Assembly: GCA_016713565.1 (NCBI GenBank) | Contig: JADJOX010000007.1 | Location: 734,501 to 798,500, forward strand | Reading direction: 5' to 3' | From: Ignavibacteriota bacterium | GTDB taxonomy: Bacteria; Bacteroidota; Ignavibacteria; Ignavibacteriales; Melioribacteraceae | DNA length: 64,000 bases | In this document: one piece after another, positions 36,399 to 46,044 of the stretch | How positions within the stretch are numbered: position 1 is the stretch's first letter | Layout: each line of letters begins with the position of its first letter | Notes under the pieces: generated by a model | The model's database searches: none | Told to the model about the DNA's origin: nothing | The model's input: the letters and a program-made list of their open reading frames with translations, nothing else | Program-made: the position numbers and the translations under genes

Positions 36399-38857
36399 TT
36401 AATTAAATCTAAATGTAAAACCCAACCTTATTGATCTAGGCGGACCAAAGTTTGAAGGATCCTTCATATATTCAATTGAATAATCACCTTGCTGAGTAAA
36501 TTCAGGATCACCTGTATCTGTATAAACATATATTATATTTCTATGATCAGTTAAATTCAGTATCTCTGCAAAAATTCTCAACGTCATATCATTGTATATT
36601 TTCAATTCTTTTCCAATCATTAAATCAAGATTGTAAATCCCTGGTTGACGGAGTGAATTTTTTTCAACAAAACCAACATCTCTTCCACCCGGTGTATATG
36701 GCGCTCCTGAACTTGCCTTAAAGATTATGCTAAAGTCCATGTTTTGAAAAATTTTTTCACCGAATAATTCCAGTCCTTCGTTTTCCGGAATTATATAAGT
36801 CCCGCTGGCGTTGAAAACATGCGGCCTATCAAAATCTAAAAAGTAAAGCTGTGTTGATTCTTCGGTACCCGGATATTGTTCAGTTTCAGAAGATGCGCTT
36901 CCTTTTGCCACCGCGTAAGTGTATGTTAGCCCGCCGCTGAAGTATTTATCGGGACGAACATCTAAAGTAAGTTCAAAACCTTTTATGTTCGCGTAATCTT
37001 CATTTACGTAAAGCGTATACCCTGTATATCTTCCATCAACAAAAGGAAAATAATATCTTGTTCCTATTAAGCCGGTTATATCTCTATAATATGCTGTTAG
37101 ATTAAGCGCGGTTCTGTCCGAAAATTGGTGAGCGATTCCAACTTCGTATGAAATTGTTCGTTGCGCGTCTAAGTTTGGCTGACCGAAAAGCGGTTCGCGA
37201 ACATTCAAGTCATATTGTTTATTCTCAAATAAATATTGAAAATCCGGATTTTGGAAAAAGTGTCCATATGAAAAATGAAGTTTTGTTCTATCCGAAATTG
37301 GATGAGCGATTCCAAATCTTGGTGAAATTTGAGAGCGAGATTTAACTTTTAAATTTGAATTTGGTTTTAACGGATCATCTCTAAAAATTGCGTTTGCATT
37401 TAAGTAATCTAATCTTACACCCAAATTTATTACTAAATAAGGAAGTTCAATTTTATCTTGAACATAAGCTGCGCCTTCAAACGGGTTTTCAAAATAATCG
37501 TCTATGTAAGGAAAGTTTCTTTTGGGATCGTAAATCTCAAATAATTTTGCCCAATGCCTTTTGTATGATAAACCAAATTTGACTTCATTCATTGAGCCGA
37601 TTTGCCATACCGCATCCGACTTTAAATCAAATGTAGCAGTTCTTGAGCTAACTAACTCAAGTGGATTTGCCAATTTATAAAATTCAAAACCGTCACCGTA
37701 TTCGTCAAAGTATTGAAAATCACTAGTTCCAATATATTCGGAAGTATCTTTTCCAACTCCGGAATTATAACCTTGATTGAAATAAGAAAATTTTACATCA
37801 TAGAAAAAATTATTAGCAATAGTGTGAGTAAATGACAAAGTGCTTTGCCAGCTATCAGTATTTGTAACCAAATATTGTTCGGGAATATATTTATATGAAT
37901 GATTATAATTTTGATTTTTTCCCAAACTTCCTCTGTTAGTTAAAGAAATTTTTATGTTGGGAATTACAGTTGTAGAAATTTTTGCAAAAAATGATTTATC
38001 GTTTCTGAATCCAAAAGGTAGATAACTTCCCCGTTTATCAATTTCACCTGTTATAAAAAAGTTAAACTGCGGTGAAAAAATCGGTCCGCTAAGGCTCGCG
38101 TTAATTCTGTTTTCATGCAAATCTTTATAACGTTCAATTCCAAATTCGCTTGTTCTTGCTTCAATTTTACCTGAATATTTATCGGAACCGTCTCTAGTTA
38201 CAATATTAACAATACCGCTAAGTGCGTTTCCATATTCCGCGTTAAAAGTTCCGCTGAGCAGACTCATTTCTTGAATTGCGTCATTATTAATTTGTGTTGC
38301 CAAACCTCCCAATAAAGGATCGGTAACCAAAGTTCCGTCAATCATGTAGGCAACTTCGTTGGATCTTCCACCGCGAACATGCAGGTTGGATCCGCTGCCC
38401 ACAACTCCTGCTTGAAGTGAAAGCAATTCTGTAAATGTTTGCACCGGCAAAGATTCTATCTCTTCTCTTGTCACAACTGAAATACTGCTTGTTACGTCCT
38501 TTTGAATTAATGGAGTTTTAGCGGTTACAACAACATCCTGAACTTGAATTGACTGCGAAGTCAAATCAATATTTAGCTGCGTAGTTTGGTCAACTACAAC
38601 CGATACATTTTTAATTGTAGTGGTCTCATATCCAATAAAACTTACTTTAACATTATATTTTTCGGCGGAATATTCAAAATTACATAATTCCCGTTTACAT
38701 CTGTTGCGGCGCCAAGATTTGTTCCTTCTATTAAAATATTTGCACCGATTAGAGGTTCTCCGGTTTGCGAATCTTTAATTACGCCGGATATTTTTCCGGT
38801 CACTCCGCCAAAAAGAATAAATGGAAAACACAAAAAAAGCAGAAATATTTTTTTCAT
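36399..38857 (-). CDS. TonB-dependent receptor, with one frameshift
   Basis: The N-terminal piece (38857 to about 38660) has a signal peptide and a carboxypeptidase-like regulatory domain (GVIKDSQTGEPLIGANI, GAATDVNGNYVI). One base is short in a T5/A5 run at 38658-38662. Adding one restores KKYNVKVSFIGYETTTIKNV and leads into the long frame. The long frame has the plug domain (SVVTREEIESLPVQ, NLHVRGGRSNEVAYMIDG) and a barrel ending RSIRLGFTFRFN. Such receptors import large solutes with energy from TonB. It overlaps the RpiR gene by four bases and is followed 18 bases later by the large T9SS protein, so the imported solute is probably a peptide product of this locus. Confidence 0.85.
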
Positions 38858-39726
38858 TTGGAACTCTTAAAAATTGTTAAATTTTGTGAGATCATTATTG
38901 ATTCCGATTCTTTTAGTATTTTTTTTGCACGGTGTTTGTCCTTTATTGCACAAGCCGTAGCAATTGCATTTATTAAAACGGAAATAGCCGCAAATGAATT
39001 TGTAAAAAGCATATTATCGCTGTTAACTATTAAACTTGTTTTAGAATGAAATGTTACGGGTGATGCGGCTTTATTTGTAATAGCAATTACTTCTATTTTT
39101 CTTTCATTTGCAAATTGTGCGGTTTCAATAGTTTCCTTTGAATAAGGCGGAAAAGAAAAAACTATTAAAAGATCTTTTGAATCCATAAAAAGAATTTGTT
39201 CATGGAATAACGTATGAGTATGTTTTAGTACGGAAGAATTTATTCCAATTTGATTCAATTGATATGCTAAAATTTCCGCCAATAAATAAGAAATTCCCAA
39301 GCCCGCTGTATAAACTACTTTCGCTTTGGAAATTTTTTGAATAGTGAAGTCGAAATTTTTCCGTTCTATCAAGTTCAGCGTATCATTAATGTTTTTGATA
39401 TCTAAATTTGCAACTTCGGTTAGTAAATCTTCCTCTATTCGATGTTTCTCAAATAGAGGAAAGATTTCCTTTTTTTGCAATTCTTTTTGAAGTGAAAGCG
39501 CAATTTCTTCTCTTAATTCGCTGAATCCTTTAAATCCGATTCTTTGCGCAAATCTTACAATTGACGCAACACTTGCTTTTGTACTAATGGAAAGATCATT
39601 AACATTTAAAAAAGGGATTTTATCAAAGTTATTTATTACATAATCAGCAATTATCTTATGATTCTTAGGTAATTTATTATAACTCTGAATAATCTTTTCT
39701 TTTATTTGCTTATATCTATCCATCAA
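38854..39726 (-). CDS. RpiR/MurR-family transcriptional regulator
   Basis: The 290-residue protein has the N-terminal HTH_6 domain (residues 1-77: LPKNHKIIADYVINNFD, STKASVASIVRFAQRIG). A C-terminal SIS domain follows (residues about 130-260: KAVYTAGLGISYLLAEIL, DLLIVFSFPPYSKETIETA). SIS domains usually bind phosphorylated sugars or amino sugars, so such an effector is expected. The stop overlaps the TonB receptor start as ATGA, so regulator and receptor are coupled. TGTAAT/ATTACA half-sites near 44.0 kb, upstream of the first gene of the run, are candidate binding sites because the RpiR-family protein HexR recognises a similar sequence. That link is inference. Confidence 0.9.
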   Translation of the reverse strand: MMDRYKQIKEKIIQSYNKLPKNHKIIADYVINNFDKIPFLNVNDLSISTKASVASIVRFAQRIGFKGFSELREEIALSLQKELQKKEIFPLFEKHRIEEDLLTEVANLDIKNINDTLNLIERKNFDFTIQKISKAKVVYTAGLGISYLLAEILAYQLNQIGINSSVLKHTHTLFHEQILFMDSKDLLIVFSFPPYSKETIETAQFANERKIEVIAITNKAASPVTFHSKTSLIVNSDNMLFTNSFAAISVLINAIATACAIKDKHRAKKILKESESIMISQNLTIFKSSK

Positions 39727-39742
39727 AATATTATTAGTTTAA

Positions 39743-40867
39743 CTATTTAATCAACGTCATTTTTCTTGTCAAAAATTGCTTTTCGGTTTGTAAACTATAA
39801 ATATACATTCCCGATGGAAGCATACTCGCGTCAAAATTTACTGAATGTGTTCCGGCATCCAAAATTTGATTTACTACTTGCGCAACTTCTTCACCAAGCA
39901 GATTAAATACTTTTAAAGTAACTTGCGATTTTTCCGGTAAACCGAAACTAATTGTTGTATTCAGGTTGAACGGATTTGGATAGTTTTGGTTCAACGTAAA
40001 TTCCGATGGAATATTTTTAACCTCAGATTTTACATCCGTCAACATTTCATATTTCTGCTGAGCTTCTTCTAAACTTGCCAACATTGCTGCTTCATTTTCA
40101 CCATACGCCATCGCAAGATAAATTACAACCGAATCGCCAGGGGCAATTGTTCTTGAATTAAAAGCAGGAATTAAAATGGGATCGTCAACAACAGGATCGT
40201 CTGGTTTAATGATAAATGGACTATCGAAATTATTGTATGTTAACCAACTGTAGTATGACGTATCAACTTGATAGCTATCATACCAAACCATAGATTTAAG
40301 TGATTTGAAATCGCTGTTCAATGATTTAAATCCAACCGCTTCATGTTTTTTAATCGATAATACTTTTGATTCTGCGGAATAAGTAACCGTATCGCCGCCG
40401 GAATATGATCCTTCAACTTCTGGAATTATATCTAAACCAACAATTGCATCAATCGCGTTTGATTCTCTGCTGATTAAAGTATATTTCGCAATAATAAAGT
40501 TTTTATCCTGCCAGCAATAAATATTTTCTTTTTGAAATATACTTGGCGGTAGTCCGGAATAATCATTATTAAAGCTTCCATATACCTCATAATCACCAAA
40601 TGTTGGGTTATCAAGTATTTGTACGTCTTCTTCAATTTCGATATCATTGTCATAATCAAATACTGATTCTGCACCGGTGCCGACTAAAGTAGTCACTCTA
40701 TAAATTTGACGAATTGTGTCCGGCATAGTATAAAGTGCCACTCTTCCATATGCGGTTACGTAAACATTTAATTTTCCAATGTACAAATCAGCTTGCGCAT
40801 TTGTTTCCGAGTTAAAGCTTACGATATTTAGAAGAAAAAAGGTAAATAATAGAATCGCTTTTTTCAT
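39743..40867 (-). CDS. T9SS-sorted secreted protein of unknown function
   Basis: The start at 40867 is chosen because AGAGAGGCAAAA precedes it and a signal peptide (ILLFTFFLLNIVSFNSETNAQ) follows. Residues 25-290 form a beta-rich secreted region with no recognised enzyme motif (YIGKLNVYVTAYGRVALY, IAPGDSVVIYLAMAYGENE). The C terminus is a textbook T9SS sorting tail: LNQNYPNPFNLNTTISF, LKVFNLLGEEV, LPSGMYIYSL, KMTLIK. It shares the style of the large secreted protein at 33.7-36.4 kb. It lies 40 bases after the transporter gene and 16 bases before the RpiR gene, so it is part of the same run. The substrate is unknown. Confidence 0.75.
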   Translation of the reverse strand: MKKAILLFTFFLLNIVSFNSETNAQADLYIGKLNVYVTAYGRVALYTMPDTIRQIYRVTTLVGTGAESVFDYDNDIEIEEDVQILDNPTFGDYEVYGSFNNDYSGLPPSIFQKENIYCWQDKNFIIAKYTLISRESNAIDAIVGLDIIPEVEGSYSGGDTVTYSAESKVLSIKKHEAVGFKSLNSDFKSLKSMVWYDSYQVDTSYYSWLTYNNFDSPFIIKPDDPVVDDPILIPAFNSRTIAPGDSVVIYLAMAYGENEAAMLASLEEAQQKYEMLTDVKSEVKNIPSEFTLNQNYPNPFNLNTTISFGLPEKSQVTLKVFNLLGEEVAQVVNQILDAGTHSVNFDASMLPSGMYIYSLQTEKQFLTRKMTLIK

Positions 40868-40907
40868 TTTTGCCTCTCTGTTTTTTTGTTGAAAAATAAT
40901 TTGAATT

Positions 40908-42024
40908 TTATTGCCAACCAATAAGATTCGGTGGAACAAGAAGTAAAAACCCTAATAACATTAAAATAATCTGCAGCGGTAAAACCCATTTAGCCCATTT
41001 TTCCCAAGGAACTTTTGCCATTGATAATGCACCCATAGTTACCGCAGAAGTTGGAATAATAATATTTGTGTATTCACCAAATTGAAATGCCAAAATTGCT
41101 GTTTGGCGCGAAACACCCGCTAAATCTGCTAAAGGAGCCATGATTGGCATTGTTAAAGCCGCTTGACCGCTTCCAGAATGAACAAAGAAATTAATTATTG
41201 CCTGAACAACAAACATTTTTTGCGATGCAAATATTGGCGACGATGATTGAATAAAAGGAGATAATCCATATAAAACCGTATCAATAATTTGTCCGTCTCT
41301 CGATATTACCAATGTTGCTCTTGCTAAAGCAACTATTAATGCAGTGCCTACTAAATCTTTTGCGCCTTCAATAAAACTTTTAATAATTACATCGCCGGTT
41401 AATCCGCCAATAATTCCCACTAAAATTCCCATAATGAAAAACATACCGGCAATTTCTTGAATATACCATCCGAATTCTATTACACCGACAACGAGCATAA
41501 TCAAAGATAATAAAAATGTAAGCAGAACCAATTTGTGCTTTTTGGTAAAAATTTTATCATTGCCCGAAAGATTTTGCTCATTTAACTTTCGCTGTTGGTC
41601 TTCATTATACATGGGACTAATTTTAGGATCTTTACTAAGTCGTTTTATATAGAATAAGAGAAATAAAATTGCTACAGTTGTAGAAATTGCCCAACTGATA
41701 ATTCTGTATCCAATTCCGGAAAATAACGGTACTTCAGCAATACCTTGTGCAATACCGACATTAAATGGATTTAGGAAGGCACTTGCAAATCCAATGTGCG
41801 CTCCAACCAAAGGAATGGCAACACCTATAATAGAATCGTAACCTAATGCTATTGCTACCGGGACTAGTATCAAAACGAAAGGAATTATTTCTTCGTTCTT
41901 TTATAATTCTTTCATATTGTCCGCCGGGAATTATCCAAGTAAGTATTGCAATAAAAACAAGAATGAGAAATATAAGCAGATAAGTGTTCGGAACTTTAAA
42001 TTTATATTTCTTCGTTTCTTTCAT
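40908..42024 (-). pseudogene. YfcC-family transporter with an internal deletion
   Basis: This is a multi-pass membrane transporter of the YfcC (COG1288) group. An N-terminal piece (first helix LIFLILVFIAILTWIIP, then GGQYERI) is followed in another frame by KNEEIIPFVLILVPVAIALGYDSI and the rest of the family (GFASAFLNPFNVGIAQGIAE, FFVHSGSGQAAL). In family members roughly 100-130 residues, including two or three helices, separate GGQYER and the EE motif, and they are missing here. The junction is at about 41893-41912. The total length is about 370 residues against about 470-500 normally. YfcC relatives are linked to basic amino acid or peptide transport. It is fused by overlap to the cyanophycinase-like gene. 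Confidence 0.75.
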
Positions 42025-42875
42025 TATTCAATAACTTTATGTGATTTTAGATTATATTTATCACCGCTAATCAAAACATCAAGTTTCATATTTGTAATTC
42101 CGAGATTTCCGTTTTTATCTTCACGAATATTTTTGCCTTCTATTGGATCATAAACTAACACCTGGTTACTTCCGTAAACTTCAAAAGTGCTGTCGGGACT
42201 AACAATTATTGAAGTAGATTCGTCAATTGCGACTCCCGTCAAAGTTGGATGTTCAATTAAGGCGGCAATTGTTCTGTTATGTCTTTTTCGCTTTAAGAAA
42301 TGCTGATCGATAATTACGGTTTTAAGAAATCCAAAACCTCTTTTTGTTTCAACATTTCCCTTTTCAATTGTTAAAAATATTCCAGTCGAATCATTTCTTA
42401 TCAATTCATTTCCCGTGATCATAACTTCGCTCATTATGGCAGCACCGGCACTCGTTCCACCAACTACACCGCCATTATTATAAATATCAAAAACTTTTTT
42501 TAATAATTTAGAACCCAGCATATCTCTGGCTAAATCGCTTTGATCTCCGCCCAAAAAGAAAACTGAATTCGCCCAATTCATTTTTTTGAGATTTGCTTCG
42601 TCATCTGCCGTTTCTTTTGTAAAGATTAAATATTCAGCTTGTGCTCCAAGATCGGTAAGTTCCTTAACTTGTATTTCACTGTTGAGTACAGGCTCTGATC
42701 CAGCATTTGGTATTACAATTACTTTCGCATTTTTTCCGCCCGCAAGTTCTACAAATTTTGTGATAATTTCACTTGTTTGCACTCCCCCGACAATTACCAA
42801 TTTACCCTTAGTTTTTGCAAAGTACGGAGTACAAATTATTAATAGAGTTAAGATTGAAACAAAATATTTTTTCAT
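42024..42875 (-). CDS. Cyanophycinase-like S51 peptidase, no sorting tail
   Basis: The 283-residue protein is a compact S51 enzyme: KGKLVIVGGVQTSEI, SVFFLGGDQSDLAR, then the nucleophile S142 in GGTSAGAAIMSE. IIDQHFLKRKRHNRTIAALIEHP and GVAIDESTSIIV follow. A short hydrophobic N terminus (residues 4-20) suggests export to the periplasm. Unlike the 678-residue homologue in the same run, it lacks the T9SS tail, so the two probably act at different sites (surface versus periplasm). Its stop overlaps the transporter start. Other S51 activities (aspartyl dipeptidase-like) cannot be excluded. Confidence 0.85.
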   Translation of the reverse strand: MKKYFVSILTLLIICTPYFAKTKGKLVIVGGVQTSEIITKFVELAGGKNAKVIVIPNAGSEPVLNSEIQVKELTDLGAQAEYLIFTKETADDEANLKKMNWANSVFFLGGDQSDLARDMLGSKLLKKVFDIYNNGGVVGGTSAGAAIMSEVMITGNELIRNDSTGIFLTIEKGNVETKRGFGFLKTVIIDQHFLKRKRHNRTIAALIEHPTLTGVAIDESTSIIVSPDSTFEVYGSNQVLVYDPIEGKNIREDKNGNLGITNMKLDVLISGDKYNLKSHKVIE

Positions 42876-42881
42876 GGTATT

Positions 42882-43972
42882 TTACTTTTTTATTATTTCT
42901 AATGCTATTTCTGCTGATTTAATCAAATCTTCAATGTAAATAAATTCATCATTTGAATGGGGATTTTGTGCGCCAATGCCTAAATTAATTGCTTCTATTC
43001 CTCTTTCATTAAGTGAATTCGCATCACTGCCGCCAAGCGAAATTTTTGGTGTTGGAGTTAATTTAACTTTTTCAATTGCATTTTTTGTTTCTTGGAATAC
43101 ATGTGATTTTTCTGAAATTGTAAAAGGTTTAAAATCCCAAAAATATTCAAATTCAATTTTGGCATTAAGTTTCGCGGATTCTTCTTCAAAAATTTTTATT
43201 GTTTCATCGAACTGCAGCTTTACTTTATTAACGTCAAATGATCTAATTTCACCTTCAAGTTCGGCATATTCGGGAATCACATTAACAGCCGAGCCGCTTT
43301 TGAACAATCCTATATTCATTGTGCTGTCATCGTCAATTCTTCCAAGCGGAAGTCTGCTAATTGCATTTGCCGCTACCGCCATTGCGTTTATTCCTTTTTC
43401 CGGAGCAATACCCGAATGTGAAGCTTTTCCGAAGATCTTAATTTTAAATCCAAGATCACCGCATGAAGAATAAATAAAGTTGCCGGGACGATAGCCGGAA
43501 TCAAATATAAAAGCATGATTTATATTCCCATTTATTCCCAAATATTTTGAACCAAATAAAGTCGTTTCTTCGCATGTTGTAAATGCTACAGTAAAATCTT
43601 TAACAGAAATCTTTTCTTGTGATATTTTTTCCAAAGTATAGAGCAGTACCGCAATCCCCGCTCTGTTATCAACACCAAGAACCGTATCGCCGGAAGATAT
43701 AATTCTATCTTCAAGAATTTGCGGTTTTAATTTTTCGGTTGGACGTGCGGTATCCATGTGCGACAGCATTACAAAATTACCTCCGCTTCCAATTTTACAA
43801 ATAATATTGTTCGTGTTGCTTTTCGTAAATTCAGAAGCTGTATCTTCTTCAACAGAAAAATTTAAGCTTACTAAAAGCTTTTAATAAATTCAGCAACGGC
43901 TTTTTCGTTGCCGGATACACCGTCAATTGATGCTAATTTGAGGAATAATTCTATTAGTCTAAGTGAGTTCAT
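42882..43972 (-). CDS. M20 PepT-like peptidase, with one frameshift
   Basis: The ATG at 43970-43972 opens a short frame (MNSLRLIELFLKLASIDGVSG), typical of PepT-like enzymes, that ends at a TAG. One base short in T4 at 43873-43876 explains the break. Restoring it continues as LVSLNFSVEEDTASEF into the long frame. The long frame holds the zinc-ligand motifs LSHMDT, GVDNRAGIAVL, AFTTCEETTLFGS and IFDSGYR, and ends GAQNPHSNDEFIYIEDL. M20 PepT-like enzymes are cytosolic di- or tripeptidases. It is the first gene of the ten-gene run, 6 bases before the cyanophycinase-like gene, so it probably finishes hydrolysis of imported peptides. Confidence 0.8.
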
Positions 43973-43974
43973 AC

Positions 43975-44027
43975 TGTAATTGCTTTTACATTGTAAATTT
44001 ATTGTGTAATGGTTGTTACAGATTACA
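43975..44027. promoter_or_regulatory. Cluster of TGTAA/TTACA half-sites in divergent control region
   Basis: TGTAAT at 43975-43980 is followed by the palindrome TTTACA-T-TGTAAA at 43985-43997. A spaced inverted repeat TGTAAT (44005-44010) / ATTACA (44022-44027) comes next. All lie in the 183 bases between the divergent PepT-like and racemase genes. The RpiR-family regulator HexR binds TGTAATTAAATTACA-type sites, and an RpiR regulator is encoded in this operon, so these are operator candidates. The spacing differs from the HexR consensus. Confidence 0.4.
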
Positions 44028-44155
44028 AAAAATATTTATGTATGTCAAGTCTAATTTTTAAACTGCAAAAATTTTATTTGGTATTTTTAATAATTATAAA
44101 AAAATGTCAAATAAGATTCATAGTTTTCATATATTCATTTTATAAAAGAGGGATT

Positions 44156-45258
44156 ATGTTAATCGATAGCGTAGAACTATATCATATTAAAATGGAATTG
44201 GTTTCTCCGTTTACAACTTCAATGGGGACCGAATATGATGAAGAACATATTATTGTAAAAGTTAACTCTGAAGGCATTTCAGGTTACGGGGAAAGTGTCG
44301 CTGAAGGTACGCCATTTTACTCTTATGAAACTGTAACAACCGCTTGGCACATTTTAAAAGATTTTCTGATCACTGAAATCTTACAAAAGATTTGAAAAAT
44401 GTTAACGAGGCAATTTTACTTTGGGAAAAAGTCCGAGGACACAGAATGGCAAAAGCGGGAATTGAAGCCGCACTTTGGGACCTTTTCGCAAAATCACAAA
44501 ATCAATCACTTTCAAAAATTTTGGGCGGAAATAAAAATAAAATTGATGTCGGCGTAAGCATTGGAATTCAATCGGATCCTTCTATATTGATAAAAAAAGT
44601 ACAAGGATATTTGGAAGAAGGTTATAAAAGAATTAAAATCAAAATTGCTCCAAATGAAGATTTACAATATATTAAGGCATTGCGTATAGAATTTCCAAAC
44701 CTTCTTCTGCAAGTTGACGCAAATTCCGCTTATAATATTGAGCATTTAAGTTTATTCAAAGAAATGGACAAATTTAATTTATTGTTAATTGAGCAGCCAT
44801 TATCTTATGATGATATTTATGAGCATTCCAAATTGCAAAGTGAATTGAATACTCCGATCTGTTTGGATGAAAGTATCCATTCTTTAGCAGATACAAAGGC
44901 GGCAATTGAGTTAAGCAGCTGCAAAATAATAAATATTAAACCGGGAAGAGTCGGCGGATTTACAGAATCTAAATTGATTCATGATTACTGCATGAATAAA
45001 AATATTCCCGTTTGGCACGGCGGAATGCTGGAATCCGGAATAGGAAGAGCGGGAAATGTTGCTTTAGCATCACTGCCTAATTTTACTTTACCTGGAGATA
45101 TTTCCGCAAGTAAACGATATTATAAAGAAGATATTGTTGAACCTGAATTTTTTGTTAACAAAGACGGAACAATGGATGTTCCTTCTAAACCCGGAATTGG
45201 TGTTGAAGTAAATCAAAAAATGCTGGAAAAAGTAACGGTGAGAAAAGAAAAATTTTAA
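44156..45258 (+). CDS. N-acylamino-acid racemase / OSBS-type enolase-superfamily enzyme, with one frameshift
   Basis: The start at 44156 has AGAGGG ahead of it. The first frame (MLIDSVELYHIKMEL) breaks at an A4 run (44385-44388); one added A gives ILQKDLKNVNEAILL and joins the second frame. The joined protein of about 367 residues has enolase-superfamily landmarks: MAKAGIEAALWDLFAK, the KIK catalytic lysines in YKRIKIKIAP, D in LLLQVDANSAY, E in LLIEQPL, PICLDES, and K in IINIKPGRVGG. The end VWHGGMLESGIGRAGNVA is typical of the NAAAR/OSBS group. It may be o-succinylbenzoate synthase (menaquinone) or a racemase of N-acylated amino acids, and sequence alone does not separate these. It is divergent from the PepT-like gene. 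Confidence 0.78.
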
Positions 45259-45308
45259 ATTAAAATTTTCGATAGTAGTTTAACTAATTATATAAAGAAT
45301 ATTTTATC

Positions 45309-46003
45309 ATGGAAAACAATAATAATCAGTCACAAATTGAACATCAGCTTCAAAACTCGCAGGAAGATCTTTGGAGAGTTTTTAGAATTATGTCGGAATT
45401 CGTTGAAGGTTTTGAGACAATGTCGAAGATAAAACCAAGCGTTATAATTTTTGGTTCGGCCCGTACAAAACCCGAAGATAAGTTTTATAAATTGGCGGAA
45501 GATGTTGCGCAGGAAATTGTTAAAAAAGGATTTGGGATAATTACCGGCGGCGGACCGGGAATTATGGAAGCCGGAAATAAAGGCGCCAAACAAGCAGGCG
45601 GAAGTTCAACTGGAATAAATATTGAATTACCTCACGAGCAATACGCAAACCCTTTTATTGATCAAGATAAACTTTTAAACTTCAGGTATTTTTTCATTCG
45701 CAAGACTATGTTTTTAAATATGCTCAAGGTTATGTTTTAATGCCTGGCGGATTCGGCACCGTAGATGAAGGTTTTGAAGTTCTTACTTTAATTCAAACCG
45801 GAAAAACAACCAAATTCCCCGTTGTTTTAATGGGTAAAGAATTTTGGGGAGGATTAATAGAATGGATAAAGGAATTTCAGCTAAAACAAGGATACATAAA
45901 TAAAGAAGATTTGGATTTGTTCAGCTTAACTGATGATCCAAAAGAAGCAGCGCAAATTATTTACAATTTTCATAAAGGCAAAAAGCTTACAACTAATTTT
46001 TAG
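45309..46003 (+). CDS. LOG-family TIGR00730 Rossmann protein, with one frameshift
   Basis: Residues 1-137 give SVIIFGSARTKPEDKFY and GFGIITGGGPGIMEAGNKGA, hallmarks of the LOG/lysine-decarboxylase-like family. The frame stops after FIRKTMFLNMLKVMF. One base short in T5 at 45711-45715 explains this: inserting T gives MFFKYAQGYVLMPGGFGTVDE, the catalytic PGGxGTxxE motif that begins the second piece. The joined length of about 231 residues is normal. Members of this family release cytokinin-type bases from ribotides or act as nucleotide 5'-monophosphate phosphoribohydrolases. The role here is unknown. A racemase/OSBS-type gene precedes it by 50 bases. Confidence 0.8.
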
Positions 46004-46044
46004 CTTAATTCAAATTTTTATTTTTTTTAGAAAGCTTAAAAATC

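Noticed and set aside
44156..45258. L-Ala-D/L-Glu dipeptide epimerase
   Set aside because: The end motif with WHGGMLESGIGRA and the YKRIKIKIAP block fit the NAAAR/OSBS group better than the dipeptide epimerases.
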